DNA of 16,974 nucleotides from NCBI GenBank assembly GCA_002353205.1, contig DEJE01000018.1:1-16974 (forward strand), given 5' to 3'. Shown piece by piece: positions 7,006-14,470 of the stretch (positions within the stretch are counted from its first letter, which is position 1; every line of letters starts with the position of its first letter). A model generated the notes under the pieces. It was given only the letters and a program-made list of their open reading frames with translations. It did no database searches and was not told where the DNA came from. This DNA is from Prevotella sp. UBA2756. GTDB taxonomy: Bacteria; Bacteroidota; Bacteroidia; Bacteroidales; Bacteroidaceae. The translations under genes and the position numbers were made by a program.

Positions 7006-9180
7006 ATGTCAGAGGTCAGAACGATTATTTCGCACGTTAGAAAAGAAGATTTGAAGGCACAATTGAATGATGAACATCAATTGAGTGTGGCTCGCTTGGC
7101 GGAGAACTTCGCTTTGGAGTTTGGCTTTGGCATTTGTGGCCGAATCATGGGACTACTACATGACAAAGGCAAAGAACAGACGAAATGGCAGGAGTATATC
7201 AAAGGTGTAACAGGATATGACAAAGACTATGCAAGTGTTAGAAAAGGACCTTCTCATGCATATGTCGGGGCCTGTATAGCACAACAAATGTATCCTCAAA
7301 TAGCTCCATTGATTGCCCAGCCAATAGTTGGACACCATCGGGGGCTTTACGACTATTGCGACTATATTGAGGAAACAAAGAAAAACATCCCTGACGAGGT
7401 TACGATACCAGAATCGGATCCTTGCAACATACCTAAGCTACAGGATCTGAAGCCTTACGACTATCATCATATCGTCCGCATGTTATTCTCCTGTCTTGTG
7501 GATGCTGACAGTTTGGACACAGAAGAGTTTATGAATCCAGAACAAGCATCCCTTCGTGGTGCTCACACTACGATGGCGGAATTGTTAGGTAAGTTAGAAG
7601 AGTATTTATCTCAATTAAAGGAAAAGTCAGAGGATACAGAGGTCAACCGCATTCGTAATTACGTGCAGGAGCAATGTGTCAAGGAAAGCCAAGGCAAGAC
7701 GGAATTCTATAGCCTCACCGTTCCTACAGGTGGCGGAAAGACGTTGGCTTCGGTGCTGTGGGCCTTGAACCATGCAGTAAAGAATCATCTACACCGGATT
7801 ATTATCGCAATACCATATACCAGTATAATCGTTCAGACAGCCGCAACACTGAAAGCTATATTTGGTGAGGAGAATGTGTTGGAACACCATTCTAATGCTA
7901 ATACAGACAACATCAAGAATAGGGAACAACGAGAACGTATGCAGTTGGCTACTGAGAACTGGGATTATCCCATCATCGTTACCACCAACGTGCAATTGTT
8001 TGAATCGTTGTTCAGCAACAAACGCTCCGACTGCCGGAAGCTTCACAACATAGTCAAGAGTGTGCTGATACTTGATGAAGTACAGACACTGCCGATGAAC
8101 TTTTATAAACCTATCGTTCATACGCTTGACACCTTGTGTCGTCTCTTTGGTACTTCTGTCCTTTTCACCACTGCCAGTCAACCTGTGCTGACAGGAAGGA
8201 TAGAGGGTACCAATCCTTCTGTCGGATTTGATGCCTTGCACGCTGTCCATGAGATTATCCCTGAAGAGGCGAGACTTCATGACAAACTAAGGCGCGTGGT
8301 CCTGAAAGTCGATGATTCTCCCAAATCATACGATGAAATAGCGGCGGAATTGGCCAAGCATCAGCGAGTGCTTTGCATTGTGAATACTCGCAGGGATGCC
8401 AAAGAACTTTATGAGAGATTGCCAAAAGAGGGAATATGTTTGCATCTTTCGCGAATGATGTGCCCTATTCATGTGGCAGCAACTATAAAGAGTATTAAAC
8501 ACATATTGAAAGAGAACAGCGATAGTTCCATCAGAGTAATCGCCACACAACTTGTCGAAGCAGGTGTTGACATTGATTTCCCCGTGGTATATCGGCAGCA
8601 GGCGGGACTTGATTCAATACTTCAGGCAGCAGGGCGCTGTAACCGTGAAGGGAAAAACGGTATTTGCACTACCTACGTGTTCAGTTTGGGAAAGGAACAT
8701 CCTCTGCCGACTGGTTTCATTTCACAGACGAACAACGCGCGACTAAATATGGTTGGACAGTATGACTGGTTTGCGCCAGAGACAATGGTTGCTTATTTCA
8801 AGCAACTGCATAGCCGTATTGACAACTTCGACAAGCAGCAAATGCGAGAATTACTCTATAAGCCCGAATGTGAGTTTGAGGAGGCAGCGAGCCGATTCCA
8901 TTTGATTGATGACCAGTCTATATCAGTCCTCATCAATTGGCATGACAGCATCGATCTTTATCAACAGCTCCTTTCGGAAGGTCCCTCTTATCAGCTGATG
9001 AGGCAAATGGCTCAATACTGTGTCAACATACGCAAGCACGACTTTGACAAGCTGAAGAGCATAGGAGCCATTGAGGAACCTTTTGAGAATATCTATGTAA
9101 TCACCAATCCTGCCTTCTACCATGATGACACAGGATTGTCAATAGAGAATCAATGGTTAGAAGAAACATATATAATATAA
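7006..9180 (+). CDS. cas3: Cas3 helicase-nuclease, type I-C
   Basis: This is the single-chain nuclease-helicase recruited by Cascade to unwind and degrade target DNA. The N-terminal HD domain shows LLHDKGKEQTKWQEYI (His52-Asp53), SHAYVGA, VGHHRGLYDY and VDADSLDTEEF. The helicase part shows Walker A PTGGGKTLAS (Lys245), DEVQ box LILDEVQTLP (Asp357), motif III FTTASQPVL, and motif VI region VEAGVDIDFPVVYRQQAG with QAAGRCNREG. All key residues are present, so it looks functional. I start it at ATG 7006 (MSEVRTIISHVRKEDL, 724 residues): homologous proteins begin near the HD domain, and the extension to GTG 6931 lies in a hairpin. It opens the operon cas3-cas5-cas8-cas7. GC is clearly lower than in the preceding GH97 gene. 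Confidence 0.95.
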   Translation: MSEVRTIISHVRKEDLKAQLNDEHQLSVARLAENFALEFGFGICGRIMGLLHDKGKEQTKWQEYIKGVTGYDKDYASVRKGPSHAYVGACIAQQMYPQIAPLIAQPIVGHHRGLYDYCDYIEETKKNIPDEVTIPESDPCNIPKLQDLKPYDYHHIVRMLFSCLVDADSLDTEEFMNPEQASLRGAHTTMAELLGKLEEYLSQLKEKSEDTEVNRIRNYVQEQCVKESQGKTEFYSLTVPTGGGKTLASVLWALNHAVKNHLHRIIIAIPYTSIIVQTAATLKAIFGEENVLEHHSNANTDNIKNREQRERMQLATENWDYPIIVTTNVQLFESLFSNKRSDCRKLHNIVKSVLILDEVQTLPMNFYKPIVHTLDTLCRLFGTSVLFTTASQPVLTGRIEGTNPSVGFDALHAVHEIIPEEARLHDKLRRVVLKVDDSPKSYDEIAAELAKHQRVLCIVNTRRDAKELYERLPKEGICLHLSRMMCPIHVAATIKSIKHILKENSDSSIRVIATQLVEAGVDIDFPVVYRQQAGLDSILQAAGRCNREGKNGICTTYVFSLGKEHPLPTGFISQTNNARLNMVGQYDWFAPETMVAYFKQLHSRIDNFDKQQMRELLYKPECEFEEAASRFHLIDDQSISVLINWHDSIDLYQQLLSEGPSYQLMRQMAQYCVNIRKHDFDKLKSIGAIEEPFENIYVITNPAFYHDDTGLSIENQWLEETYII

Positions 9181-9185
9181 GCGAT

Positions 9186-9866
9186 ATGGAATACTACGAC
9201 AAAGAATTTTGTTTAGAAGTATGGGGACCGATGGCCTGCTTCACCCGTCCGGAACTGAAAGTGGAAAGGGTGAGTTATGATGTCATCACGCCTTCTGCCG
9301 CACGTGCCGTCTTTGAGGCCATCTTTTGGAAACCAGCAATCCATTGGCAGGTAACAAAGATAGAGGTACTGAATCCTATCAAATGGACTTCAGTACGGCG
9401 TAATGAAGTGGGCGCTGTGGCATCGAAGAATCCCATTTATATAGAAGACAAACGTCAACAGAAGAACAGTCTATTACTAAAGGATGTCAGATATCGAATT
9501 TGGGCGAAACTGGAATTCATTCCTCAGCGGAAGAGAACCAGACAGCAGGATTTGTTTAATGATGAGCGTAATGACGAGAATCCGGCAAAATACAACGCTA
9601 TGTTTGAGCGGCGTGCAAGCAAAGGACAATGCTTCAACCAACCCTATTTGGGGACTCGCGAGTGTGTGGCATCCTTCAGGCTGGTGAATCCTGAAAATGA
9701 TGAATTGGATGCACCTATCAGCGAAAGCCGCGATTTGGGCATCATGCTCTATGACATGGACTTCGAGCAGGACTTGAAGAATCCACCAGCCATGTTCTAT
9801 CGTGCAAAGATGGAGAATGGGGTGATTATTGTTCCACCAAGAAATAGTGAGGAGATACTGCGATGA
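9186..9866 (+). CDS. cas5c: Cas5c, type I-C Cascade subunit and pre-crRNA endonuclease
   Basis: The 226-residue protein begins MEYYDKEFCLEVWGPMACFTRPELKVERVSYDVITPSAARAV, the typical Cas5 N-terminal RAMP fold with the thumb region of subtype I-C. In I-C systems there is no Cas6, and Cas5c cuts the repeat RNA and stays bound to the 5' handle. No cas6 is present here, in agreement. The start is ATG 9186, five bases behind the cas3 stop; an in-frame ATG at 9153 would overlap cas3 and add 11 non-conserved residues. The stop overlaps the next ATG (ATGA at 9863-9866), so translation is coupled to cas8c. Confidence 0.93.
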   Translation: MEYYDKEFCLEVWGPMACFTRPELKVERVSYDVITPSAARAVFEAIFWKPAIHWQVTKIEVLNPIKWTSVRRNEVGAVASKNPIYIEDKRQQKNSLLLKDVRYRIWAKLEFIPQRKRTRQQDLFNDERNDENPAKYNAMFERRASKGQCFNQPYLGTRECVASFRLVNPENDELDAPISESRDLGIMLYDMDFEQDLKNPPAMFYRAKMENGVIIVPPRNSEEILR

Positions 9867-11650
9867 TACTGAAAGCATTATACGATTATTATGATCGGAG
9901 TGATAAAGTTGCTCCGGCTGGCAAGGAATATAAAGAAATTGTATTCATTGTAGTAATTAAGCATGATGGCTCATTCGTCCGAATTGAAGACACCCGTAAC
10001 GAAGACGGAAATGGGAACAAATACCTTGTAGCAAAAAGTTGGGGAAGAACGGGAACGACTCCACAGCCATTTCATTTTTGGGACAATTTCTCTTATGTTT
10101 TTGGTTTTAGTAACGCAAATGTCGGTATTGAGAAAGAAGACATTGACGAGGAAAAACGTGCAAAATTAAAAAAAGAGATAGCCAAATATAAAAAGTGTCA
10201 TAAAGGCTTTACTGATTACGTATATCGTATGAAAGGTCTCTATCCTAATGATGCAGATATAGAGGCGGTTTCTTTATTCTATGAGAAAAACGAAGGCGAA
10301 CTAGAATCTTTGCTAAAGAATTCTCCAATATGGGATAATATAAAAAGAAATCTTACTAAGAACCTGTCTTTTCTTATTGAAGGGGATACTGAGATAATTG
10401 CTGCAAAGGAAAGAGTGATTGAATATTCGTATAAAGATAATAAAGCGAATGGAAATGCAATTTGTCTGATTACAGGGAACAAATGCAGCCCCATAACTAC
10501 TTTCACCAAAATAAAGATGGGTAAGTTTAGTGATACCAAACTAATCTCATTCCAAAAGGGAAGTGGCTACGATTCTTATGGGAAAGAGCAAGGAAATAAT
10601 GCACCAATATCAGAAGATGCAGAATTTAAATGTTCTGCAGCATTAAAGAAGATGCTTGAATTTGATTCGTGCAATAAATTTTCTATAGGAAGTCGCACCT
10701 TCATCTTCTGGGCTTCGTCACAGTCCAAGGAAGCCCAAGATGTTGAAAAGTCTGTATTCGATATGTTTGGATTTTCTAAAGATAACCCAGATAAGGATGT
10801 AGAAAGGGTTAGAAAATCATTTGAATCTATTTTTAGCGGCAATGAACATTTTAACAAGGAAGGATGGTTTTACATACTTGGTATTTATCCTGCCAACAAA
10901 GCCCGTATAGCAGTCTCTTATTGGGCAGAAATCCCATTGTTAGAATTTGTGGGGTCTATTCTTAACCATTTTAGGGACATGGAGATTGTTTCTGGAAGAG
11001 ACGACAAGAACTATATGGGATTAAATTCAATGATGACTGCAATTACTTTAGAAGGAAAAATTTATGGCGACGATTCAAATCTACAACCGAATCTTGCAGA
11101 AGTTGTGGTTAAAAGTATCCTTCAGGGATTACCTTATCCGCAGACGCTCTTTGCTTCTTGCATCAGGCGCATTCGGGCAGAATCAGGGGAAAAAGACAAA
11201 AATGCGGTGCACATCACCCGTGCTGCCATCATCAAGGCATATCTCAACAGACTAAAGAATAATGAACAAAAGATACAAGTTATGTTAGACAAAGAAAACA
11301 TCAACCAGGGCTACCTCTGTGGCCGTCTGTTTGCCGTGCTTGATAAGATTCAGGAAGAGGCAAACAACCAACATTCTATCCGTGAGCGGTACATGAACTC
11401 CGCCAGTTCCACCCCTGCTGCCGTGTTCTCTACCATTCTGAATCTCTCTAATCATCATGTGGAGAATCTGAAGAATGAGGGACGGAAGGTTTATTTCGAG
11501 AAGCTGAAGCAGGAAATCATCAGCAAGATTGATGCCGATGGATTCAGACCTCAACTGGATTTGCAGGATCAAGGCCGCTTCTTCATCGGCTATTACCACC
11601 AACGACAGGATTTCTTTACCAAGAATGAGGATAATGATAACGAAGAATAA
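9863..11650 (+). CDS. cas8c: Cas8c (Csd1), type I-C Cascade large subunit
   Basis: A 595-residue protein, the normal Csd1 length, beginning MILKALYDYYDRSDKVAP and containing the family's typical segments CLITGNKCSPITTFTKIKM, the Gln/Lys-rich loop SFQKGSGYDSYGKEQG with NAPISEDAEF, FWASSQSKEAQ, and the C-terminal helical domain LPYPQTLFASCIRRIRAE and YLCGRLFAVLDKIQEEAN. In Cascade it recognises the PAM and helps recruit Cas3. It overlaps cas5c by four bases and is followed by cas7 after 19 bp. The frame is intact with no interruption. Confidence 0.94.
   Translation: MILKALYDYYDRSDKVAPAGKEYKEIVFIVVIKHDGSFVRIEDTRNEDGNGNKYLVAKSWGRTGTTPQPFHFWDNFSYVFGFSNANVGIEKEDIDEEKRAKLKKEIAKYKKCHKGFTDYVYRMKGLYPNDADIEAVSLFYEKNEGELESLLKNSPIWDNIKRNLTKNLSFLIEGDTEIIAAKERVIEYSYKDNKANGNAICLITGNKCSPITTFTKIKMGKFSDTKLISFQKGSGYDSYGKEQGNNAPISEDAEFKCSAALKKMLEFDSCNKFSIGSRTFIFWASSQSKEAQDVEKSVFDMFGFSKDNPDKDVERVRKSFESIFSGNEHFNKEGWFYILGIYPANKARIAVSYWAEIPLLEFVGSILNHFRDMEIVSGRDDKNYMGLNSMMTAITLEGKIYGDDSNLQPNLAEVVVKSILQGLPYPQTLFASCIRRIRAESGEKDKNAVHITRAAIIKAYLNRLKNNEQKIQVMLDKENINQGYLCGRLFAVLDKIQEEANNQHSIRERYMNSASSTPAAVFSTILNLSNHHVENLKNEGRKVYFEKLKQEIISKIDADGFRPQLDLQDQGRFFIGYYHQRQDFFTKNEDNDNEE
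11282..11650 (+). CDS. cas11c: Putative Cas11c small subunit from an internal start in cas8c
   Basis: In characterised type I-C systems the small subunit Cas11c is made from an internal start codon in the 3' part of cas8c. Here an in-frame ATG at 11282 (Met474 of Cas8c) would give 122 residues, starting MLDKENINQGYLCGRLFAVL, which is about the size known for Cas11c and begins just before the conserved GRLFAVL helix. The upstream bases are A-rich (GAACAAAAGATACAAGTT), acceptable for Bacteroidetes but not a clear Shine-Dalgarno. That it is translated separately is inference. Confidence 0.5.
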   Translation: MLDKENINQGYLCGRLFAVLDKIQEEANNQHSIRERYMNSASSTPAAVFSTILNLSNHHVENLKNEGRKVYFEKLKQEIISKIDADGFRPQLDLQDQGRFFIGYYHQRQDFFTKNEDNDNEE

Positions 11651-11669
11651 CCATTAAAATCATACTATT

Positions 11670-12521
11670 ATGTCTGAATTAAAGAACAGAATCGATTTCG
11701 TTTACATCTTTGATGTACAGGATGGTAATCCTAACGGCGACCCCGATGCAGGCAACCTGCCCCGTGTGGATGCAGAAACAGGAATGGGTCTGGTGACGGA
11801 CGTTTGTCTAAAGCGCAAAGTGCGTAACTATGTGCAAGTGGCAAAAGACTGTGCTGAAGGCTATGATATTTTTATCAAGGAGAAAGCAGTGCTGAACAAA
11901 TCCATCGATGCCGCCCATGATGAAGAGAGCGTGAAGAATGCTAAAGACAAGACTTCTGCCGCCAGAGATGTTATGTGTCAGAAATATTTTGATGTCAGAA
12001 CCTTTGGTGCTGTAATGTCTACAGGCAAAAACGCAGGTCAAGTCCGCGGCCCTATCCAGTTGACGTTTGCACGTTCCGTTAATCCTATTGCAGCAATGGA
12101 ACATTCCATTACCCGTATGGCTGTTGCTACAGAAAAGGAGGCAGAAAAGCAAGGTGGTGACAATCGCACTATGGGGCGTAAAGCCACTGTCCCTTATGGC
12201 TTGTACGTCTGTCACGGTTTTATTTCTGCCAATCTTGCCAAGCAGACGGGATTCTCTGAGGAAGACCTTGCACTCTTTTGGGAAGCTTTGAAGAATATGT
12301 TCGATGTTGACCGCTCGGCAGCACGAGGACTGATGAGTGCCCAGAAACTGATAGTCTTCAAACACGATTCTGTCCTTGGTAACGCTCCGGCCAATAAGCT
12401 CTTCGATTTAGTGACGGTGAAAAAGAAACGCGAAGGTGCACCTCGTGCTTTCTCTGATTACACCGTTACGATTAACAAGGATGCTCTTCCTGCAGGTGTG
12501 ACCATTGAAGAACTAATCTAA
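11670..12521 (+). CDS. cas7c: Cas7c (Csd2), type I-C Cascade backbone
   Basis: The 283-residue protein carries the Csd2 signature near its start: RIDFVYIFDVQDGNPNGDPD followed by AGNLPRVDAETGMGLVTDVCLKRKVRNYV. It also has RTFGAVMSTGKNAGQVRGPI and GLYVCHGFISANLAKQTGFS. Several copies line the crRNA along the spacer. It is the last recognisable interference gene. Its TAA (12519-12521) lies six bases before the rhuM ATG, and these bases are also the left limit of the sequence shared with the second rhuM copy at 15547. Confidence 0.95.
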   Translation: MSELKNRIDFVYIFDVQDGNPNGDPDAGNLPRVDAETGMGLVTDVCLKRKVRNYVQVAKDCAEGYDIFIKEKAVLNKSIDAAHDEESVKNAKDKTSAARDVMCQKYFDVRTFGAVMSTGKNAGQVRGPIQLTFARSVNPIAAMEHSITRMAVATEKEAEKQGGDNRTMGRKATVPYGLYVCHGFISANLAKQTGFSEEDLALFWEALKNMFDVDRSAARGLMSAQKLIVFKHDSVLGNAPANKLFDLVTVKKKREGAPRAFSDYTVTINKDALPAGVTIEELI

Positions 12522-12527
12522 CTGCCT

Positions 12528-13568
12528 ATGACAAAGAAGCGTGAAATAAGAAACAGTACGGCGGAGTTCCTGATTTTCCAAGCGGAGAATAAGGAGCAGG
12601 GCATTGAAGTGATGTATGCCGATGAGACGATTTGGTGTACACAGAAGGCGATGGCAGCACTCTTCGATGTGGGAGTGCCTGCTATCAGCAAGCACCTTGC
12701 TAATGTCTTTGAGACGGGAGAGCTGAACGAAGAAGCAACTATTTCCAAAATGGAAACAGTTCAGCAAGAAGGCAGCAGAGCTGTAAAACGCTCTGTTGTG
12801 ATGTATAAGCTCGACGCCATCATCGCCGTTGGCTACCGTGTGAACAGCATCCGTGCTACTCAGTTCCGCCAATGGTCTACAAGCGTGTTGCGTCAATACG
12901 CTATACGGGGTTATGTGCTTGACAAGAAACGCATGGAGAACGGCACGTTCCTGGGGGAAGACTATTTCGAGCACTTGCTGGCTGAGATACGCGAGATCCG
13001 ACTGAGCGAGCGGCGATTCTACCAGAAGTTGGCGGACATCTATGCCACCAGTATGGACTATAACAAGGATGCTCCGACGACGCGGCTGTTCTACAAGCGT
13101 ATTCAGAATAAGATGCACTATGCCGTACATGGTCGGACTGCTGCTGAACTGATTATGGAGCGGGCTGATGCCGACAAGGAGCACATGGGACTGACCACGT
13201 GGGAGAATGCACCCGACGGAAAGATTGTCAAGACGGATGTGGTGATTGCCAAGAACTACTTGAAACAGATGGAACTGGAGGACATGGGGCGTATCGTGAC
13301 GGCAGTGCTGGAGTTTGCCGAGAGTCGTGCCAAGCGACACATCCCGATGACGATGGAAGATTGGGTGAAGCGCATCGATGCCTATCTGTCGAGCGACGAG
13401 CGCCCCATCCTCGACAATGCCGGGAGCGTAAGCCATGAAGATGCCGTGCAGCATGCCGAGACGGAGTTTGAGAAGTATCGCATCGTGCAGGACCGTCTGT
13501 TCCAAAGCGACTTTGACCGGTTCCTCGGTGCCTTACCATTTGAGGACAATAATACTGACGACAAATAG
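12528..13568 (+). CDS. RhuM-family protein, complete, inside the cas operon
   Basis: A full-length 346-residue member of the RhuM family (named after the Salmonella SPI-3 protein), whose function is not established. Residues 1-32 hold the family start NSTAEFLIFQAENKEQGIEV; residues 33-70 look like a helix-turn-helix (ETIWCTQKAMAALFDVGVPA, ISKHLANVFETGEL). The conserved core is SVVMYKLDAIIAVGYRVNSI, RATQFRQWSTSVLRQYAI and RLSERRFYQKLADIYATSMD. The C-terminal part contains MHYAVHGRTAAELI and a helical tail. It starts six bases after the cas7 stop and ends four bases before the cas4 ATG, so it sits in the operon exactly between cas7 and cas4, where type I-C loci normally have no gene. In Bacteroidetes, RhuM genes are often seen next to restriction-modification or toxin-type genes; a defence or regulatory role here is inference. 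Confidence 0.88.
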   Translation: MTKKREIRNSTAEFLIFQAENKEQGIEVMYADETIWCTQKAMAALFDVGVPAISKHLANVFETGELNEEATISKMETVQQEGSRAVKRSVVMYKLDAIIAVGYRVNSIRATQFRQWSTSVLRQYAIRGYVLDKKRMENGTFLGEDYFEHLLAEIREIRLSERRFYQKLADIYATSMDYNKDAPTTRLFYKRIQNKMHYAVHGRTAAELIMERADADKEHMGLTTWENAPDGKIVKTDVVIAKNYLKQMELEDMGRIVTAVLEFAESRAKRHIPMTMEDWVKRIDAYLSSDERPILDNAGSVSHEDAVQHAETEFEKYRIVQDRLFQSDFDRFLGALPFEDNNTDDK

Positions 13569-13572
13569 ATCT

Positions 13573-13692
13573 ATGATATACTGCGATGACGATATGCTTA
13601 TGCTATCGGGAATACAGCACTTCCGCTTCTGTCCCCGACAATGGGCGTTACGGGGGCGTGGATTGAAACATCATCCAGCAAGTGCGGCATGA
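13573..13692 (+). pseudogene. cas4: cas4 5' fragment fused to a CRISPR repeat
   Basis: The reading frame begins MIYCDDDMLMLSGIQHFRFC and continues PRQWAL, the N-terminus of type I-C Cas4 (family pattern LSGIQHFxFCxRQWAL). After Leu26 (13648-13650) it runs directly into the second half of a CRISPR repeat (read as RGRGLK) and a spacer, stopping at 13690-13692. Only the first cysteine of the iron-sulphur cluster (Cys20) is left; the RecB-like nuclease core and the three C-terminal cysteines are gone. The expected cas1 and cas2 are absent too. The 39-residue product cannot be an active Cas4. The join is a deletion end point between cas4 and the array. Confidence 0.88.
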
Positions 13693-14187
13693 GGTAGCCG
13701 AGCGTCGCCCCCAGCACGGGGGCGTGGATTGAAACTTCTCGATCCAATCGCAATTGGAAGCGCGTGGGGTCGCCCCTAGCACGTGGGCGTGGATTGAAAC
13801 ATCCCTGCGCAGGGATCTGTGCGTATCATGTCGTCGCCCCCAGCACGGGGGCGTGGATTGAAACCCACATTAATTTGAATTTAGTGCCGGATTTGATGGT
13901 CGCCCCCAGCACGGGGGGCGTGGATTGAAACCATTCTGTCGTTGACGGGCAGACGACCCCGGAGACGTCGCCCCCAGCACGGGGGCGTGGATTGAAACAC
14001 GGTCTTCATCGGCTGAACGCCCTCGCAGGGAGTCGCCCCCAGCGCGGGGGCGTGGATTGAAACACGGTGGCCACGAAGGGGACATACACCCTCCGCGTCG
14101 CCCCCAGCACGGGGGCGTGGATTGAAACTACTCGAACAGCGGTGAGTACAAGCCAAACCGCGTCGCCCCCCGTACGGGGGGTGGATT
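13650..14187 (+). CRISPR. Type I-C CRISPR array, 8 spacers, leader missing
   Basis: The 32-bp repeat starts GTCGCCCCC and ends GTGGATTGAAAC, with a CGCCCCC/GGGGGCG stem, the type I-C form. Repeats: partial 13650-13669 (last 20 bases only), 13704-13735, 13769-13800 (two changes in the stem), 13833-13864, 13899-13931 (one extra G), 13967-13998, 14032-14063 (A to G in the loop), 14097-14128, and a degenerate last one at 14162-14187. Spacers are 32-35 bp. The array runs on the same strand as the cas genes, and its degenerate end is at the right, so the leader end is at the left where cas4 is fused. No leader, cas1 or cas2 exists in the window. Transcription probably depends on read-through from the cas operon. 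Confidence 0.97.
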
Positions 14188-14231
14188 CCTTGCGCAAAAT
14201 GCTCATGGAAGTCGCCCTGAAAGAGAAATAG
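14188..14231 (+). pseudogene. Possible 3' remnant of an unknown gene at the array end
   Basis: Immediately after the truncated last repeat the frame TTG CGC AAA ATG reads LRKMLMEVALKEK and stops at TAG 14229-14231. Codon choice and the ending look like a protein C-terminus with no start of its own. It may be the leftover of a gene whose 5' part was lost when the right end of the array was rearranged. Chance is a real alternative. Confidence 0.25.
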
Positions 14232-14286
14232 AATGGAAAATTTGAACATTGCGATGAATAATGTCGGAACTCTCGGATAATTATGC

Positions 14287-14294
14287 TAATTTTG
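14287..14294 (+). promoter_or_regulatory. -7 box upstream of the first lipoprotein copy
   Basis: TAATTTTG matches TAnnTTTG, 30 bp before the ATG at 14324. It is absent from copy 2, suggesting that copy 1 keeps the original upstream region of the lipoprotein gene. Confidence 0.5.
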
Positions 14295-14323
14295 CAGTGT
14301 AAAACAGAAGATCTGAAATATCT

Positions 14324-14470
14324 ATGGTAGATTTGAAGTTGGTCAGCGTGAAGGCGGGACTGAGACATTTTATCGTTATCATCGCTTTCTCTTTTGTGCT
14401 TTTCTGTTCGTGCGGTTCCGACCAATCCAAGAATAGGGTTACGGCAGAAAAAGCATACGCGGACGGATGA
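14324..14470 (+). pseudogene. Truncated first copy of the small lipoprotein gene
   Basis: The frame reads MVDLKLVSVKAGLRHFIVII followed by a signal segment and SCGSDQSKNRVTAEKAYADG, then TGA. From 14332 to 14459 the DNA is identical to 15851-15978 except for one base. At 14460 homology stops and the sequence passes into the antisense methylase-like fragment. Only the signal peptide, lipid-attachment cysteine and 16 further residues remain, so the product is non-functional. The 5' end (ATG GTA GAT) differs from copy 2 and is probably the native start. Confidence 0.8.
14332..14459 (+). repeat. 128-bp direct repeat, copy 1 (lipoprotein 5' part)
   Basis: Starts TTTGAAGTTGGTCAGC and ends AAAAGCATACG. 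It aligns without gaps to 15851-15978 at an offset of 1519 with one difference (T versus C in the signal-peptide region). Confidence 0.9.

Noticed and set aside
9153..9185. Upstream ATG for cas5c
   Set aside because: It overlaps cas3 and adds residues that do not fit the Cas5 N-terminus; ATG 9186 gives the usual spacing.
13650..14187. Array belonging to another CRISPR type
   Set aside because: The repeat ending ATTGAAAC, the stem layout and the adjacent Csd1/Csd2/Cas5c genes all agree with type I-C.
13870..14425. Minus-strand frames rich in NPRPRAGGD and IHAPALGAT
   Set aside because: These are translations of CRISPR repeats read backwards, a common false gene call; no start site or coding signal is independent of the repeats.
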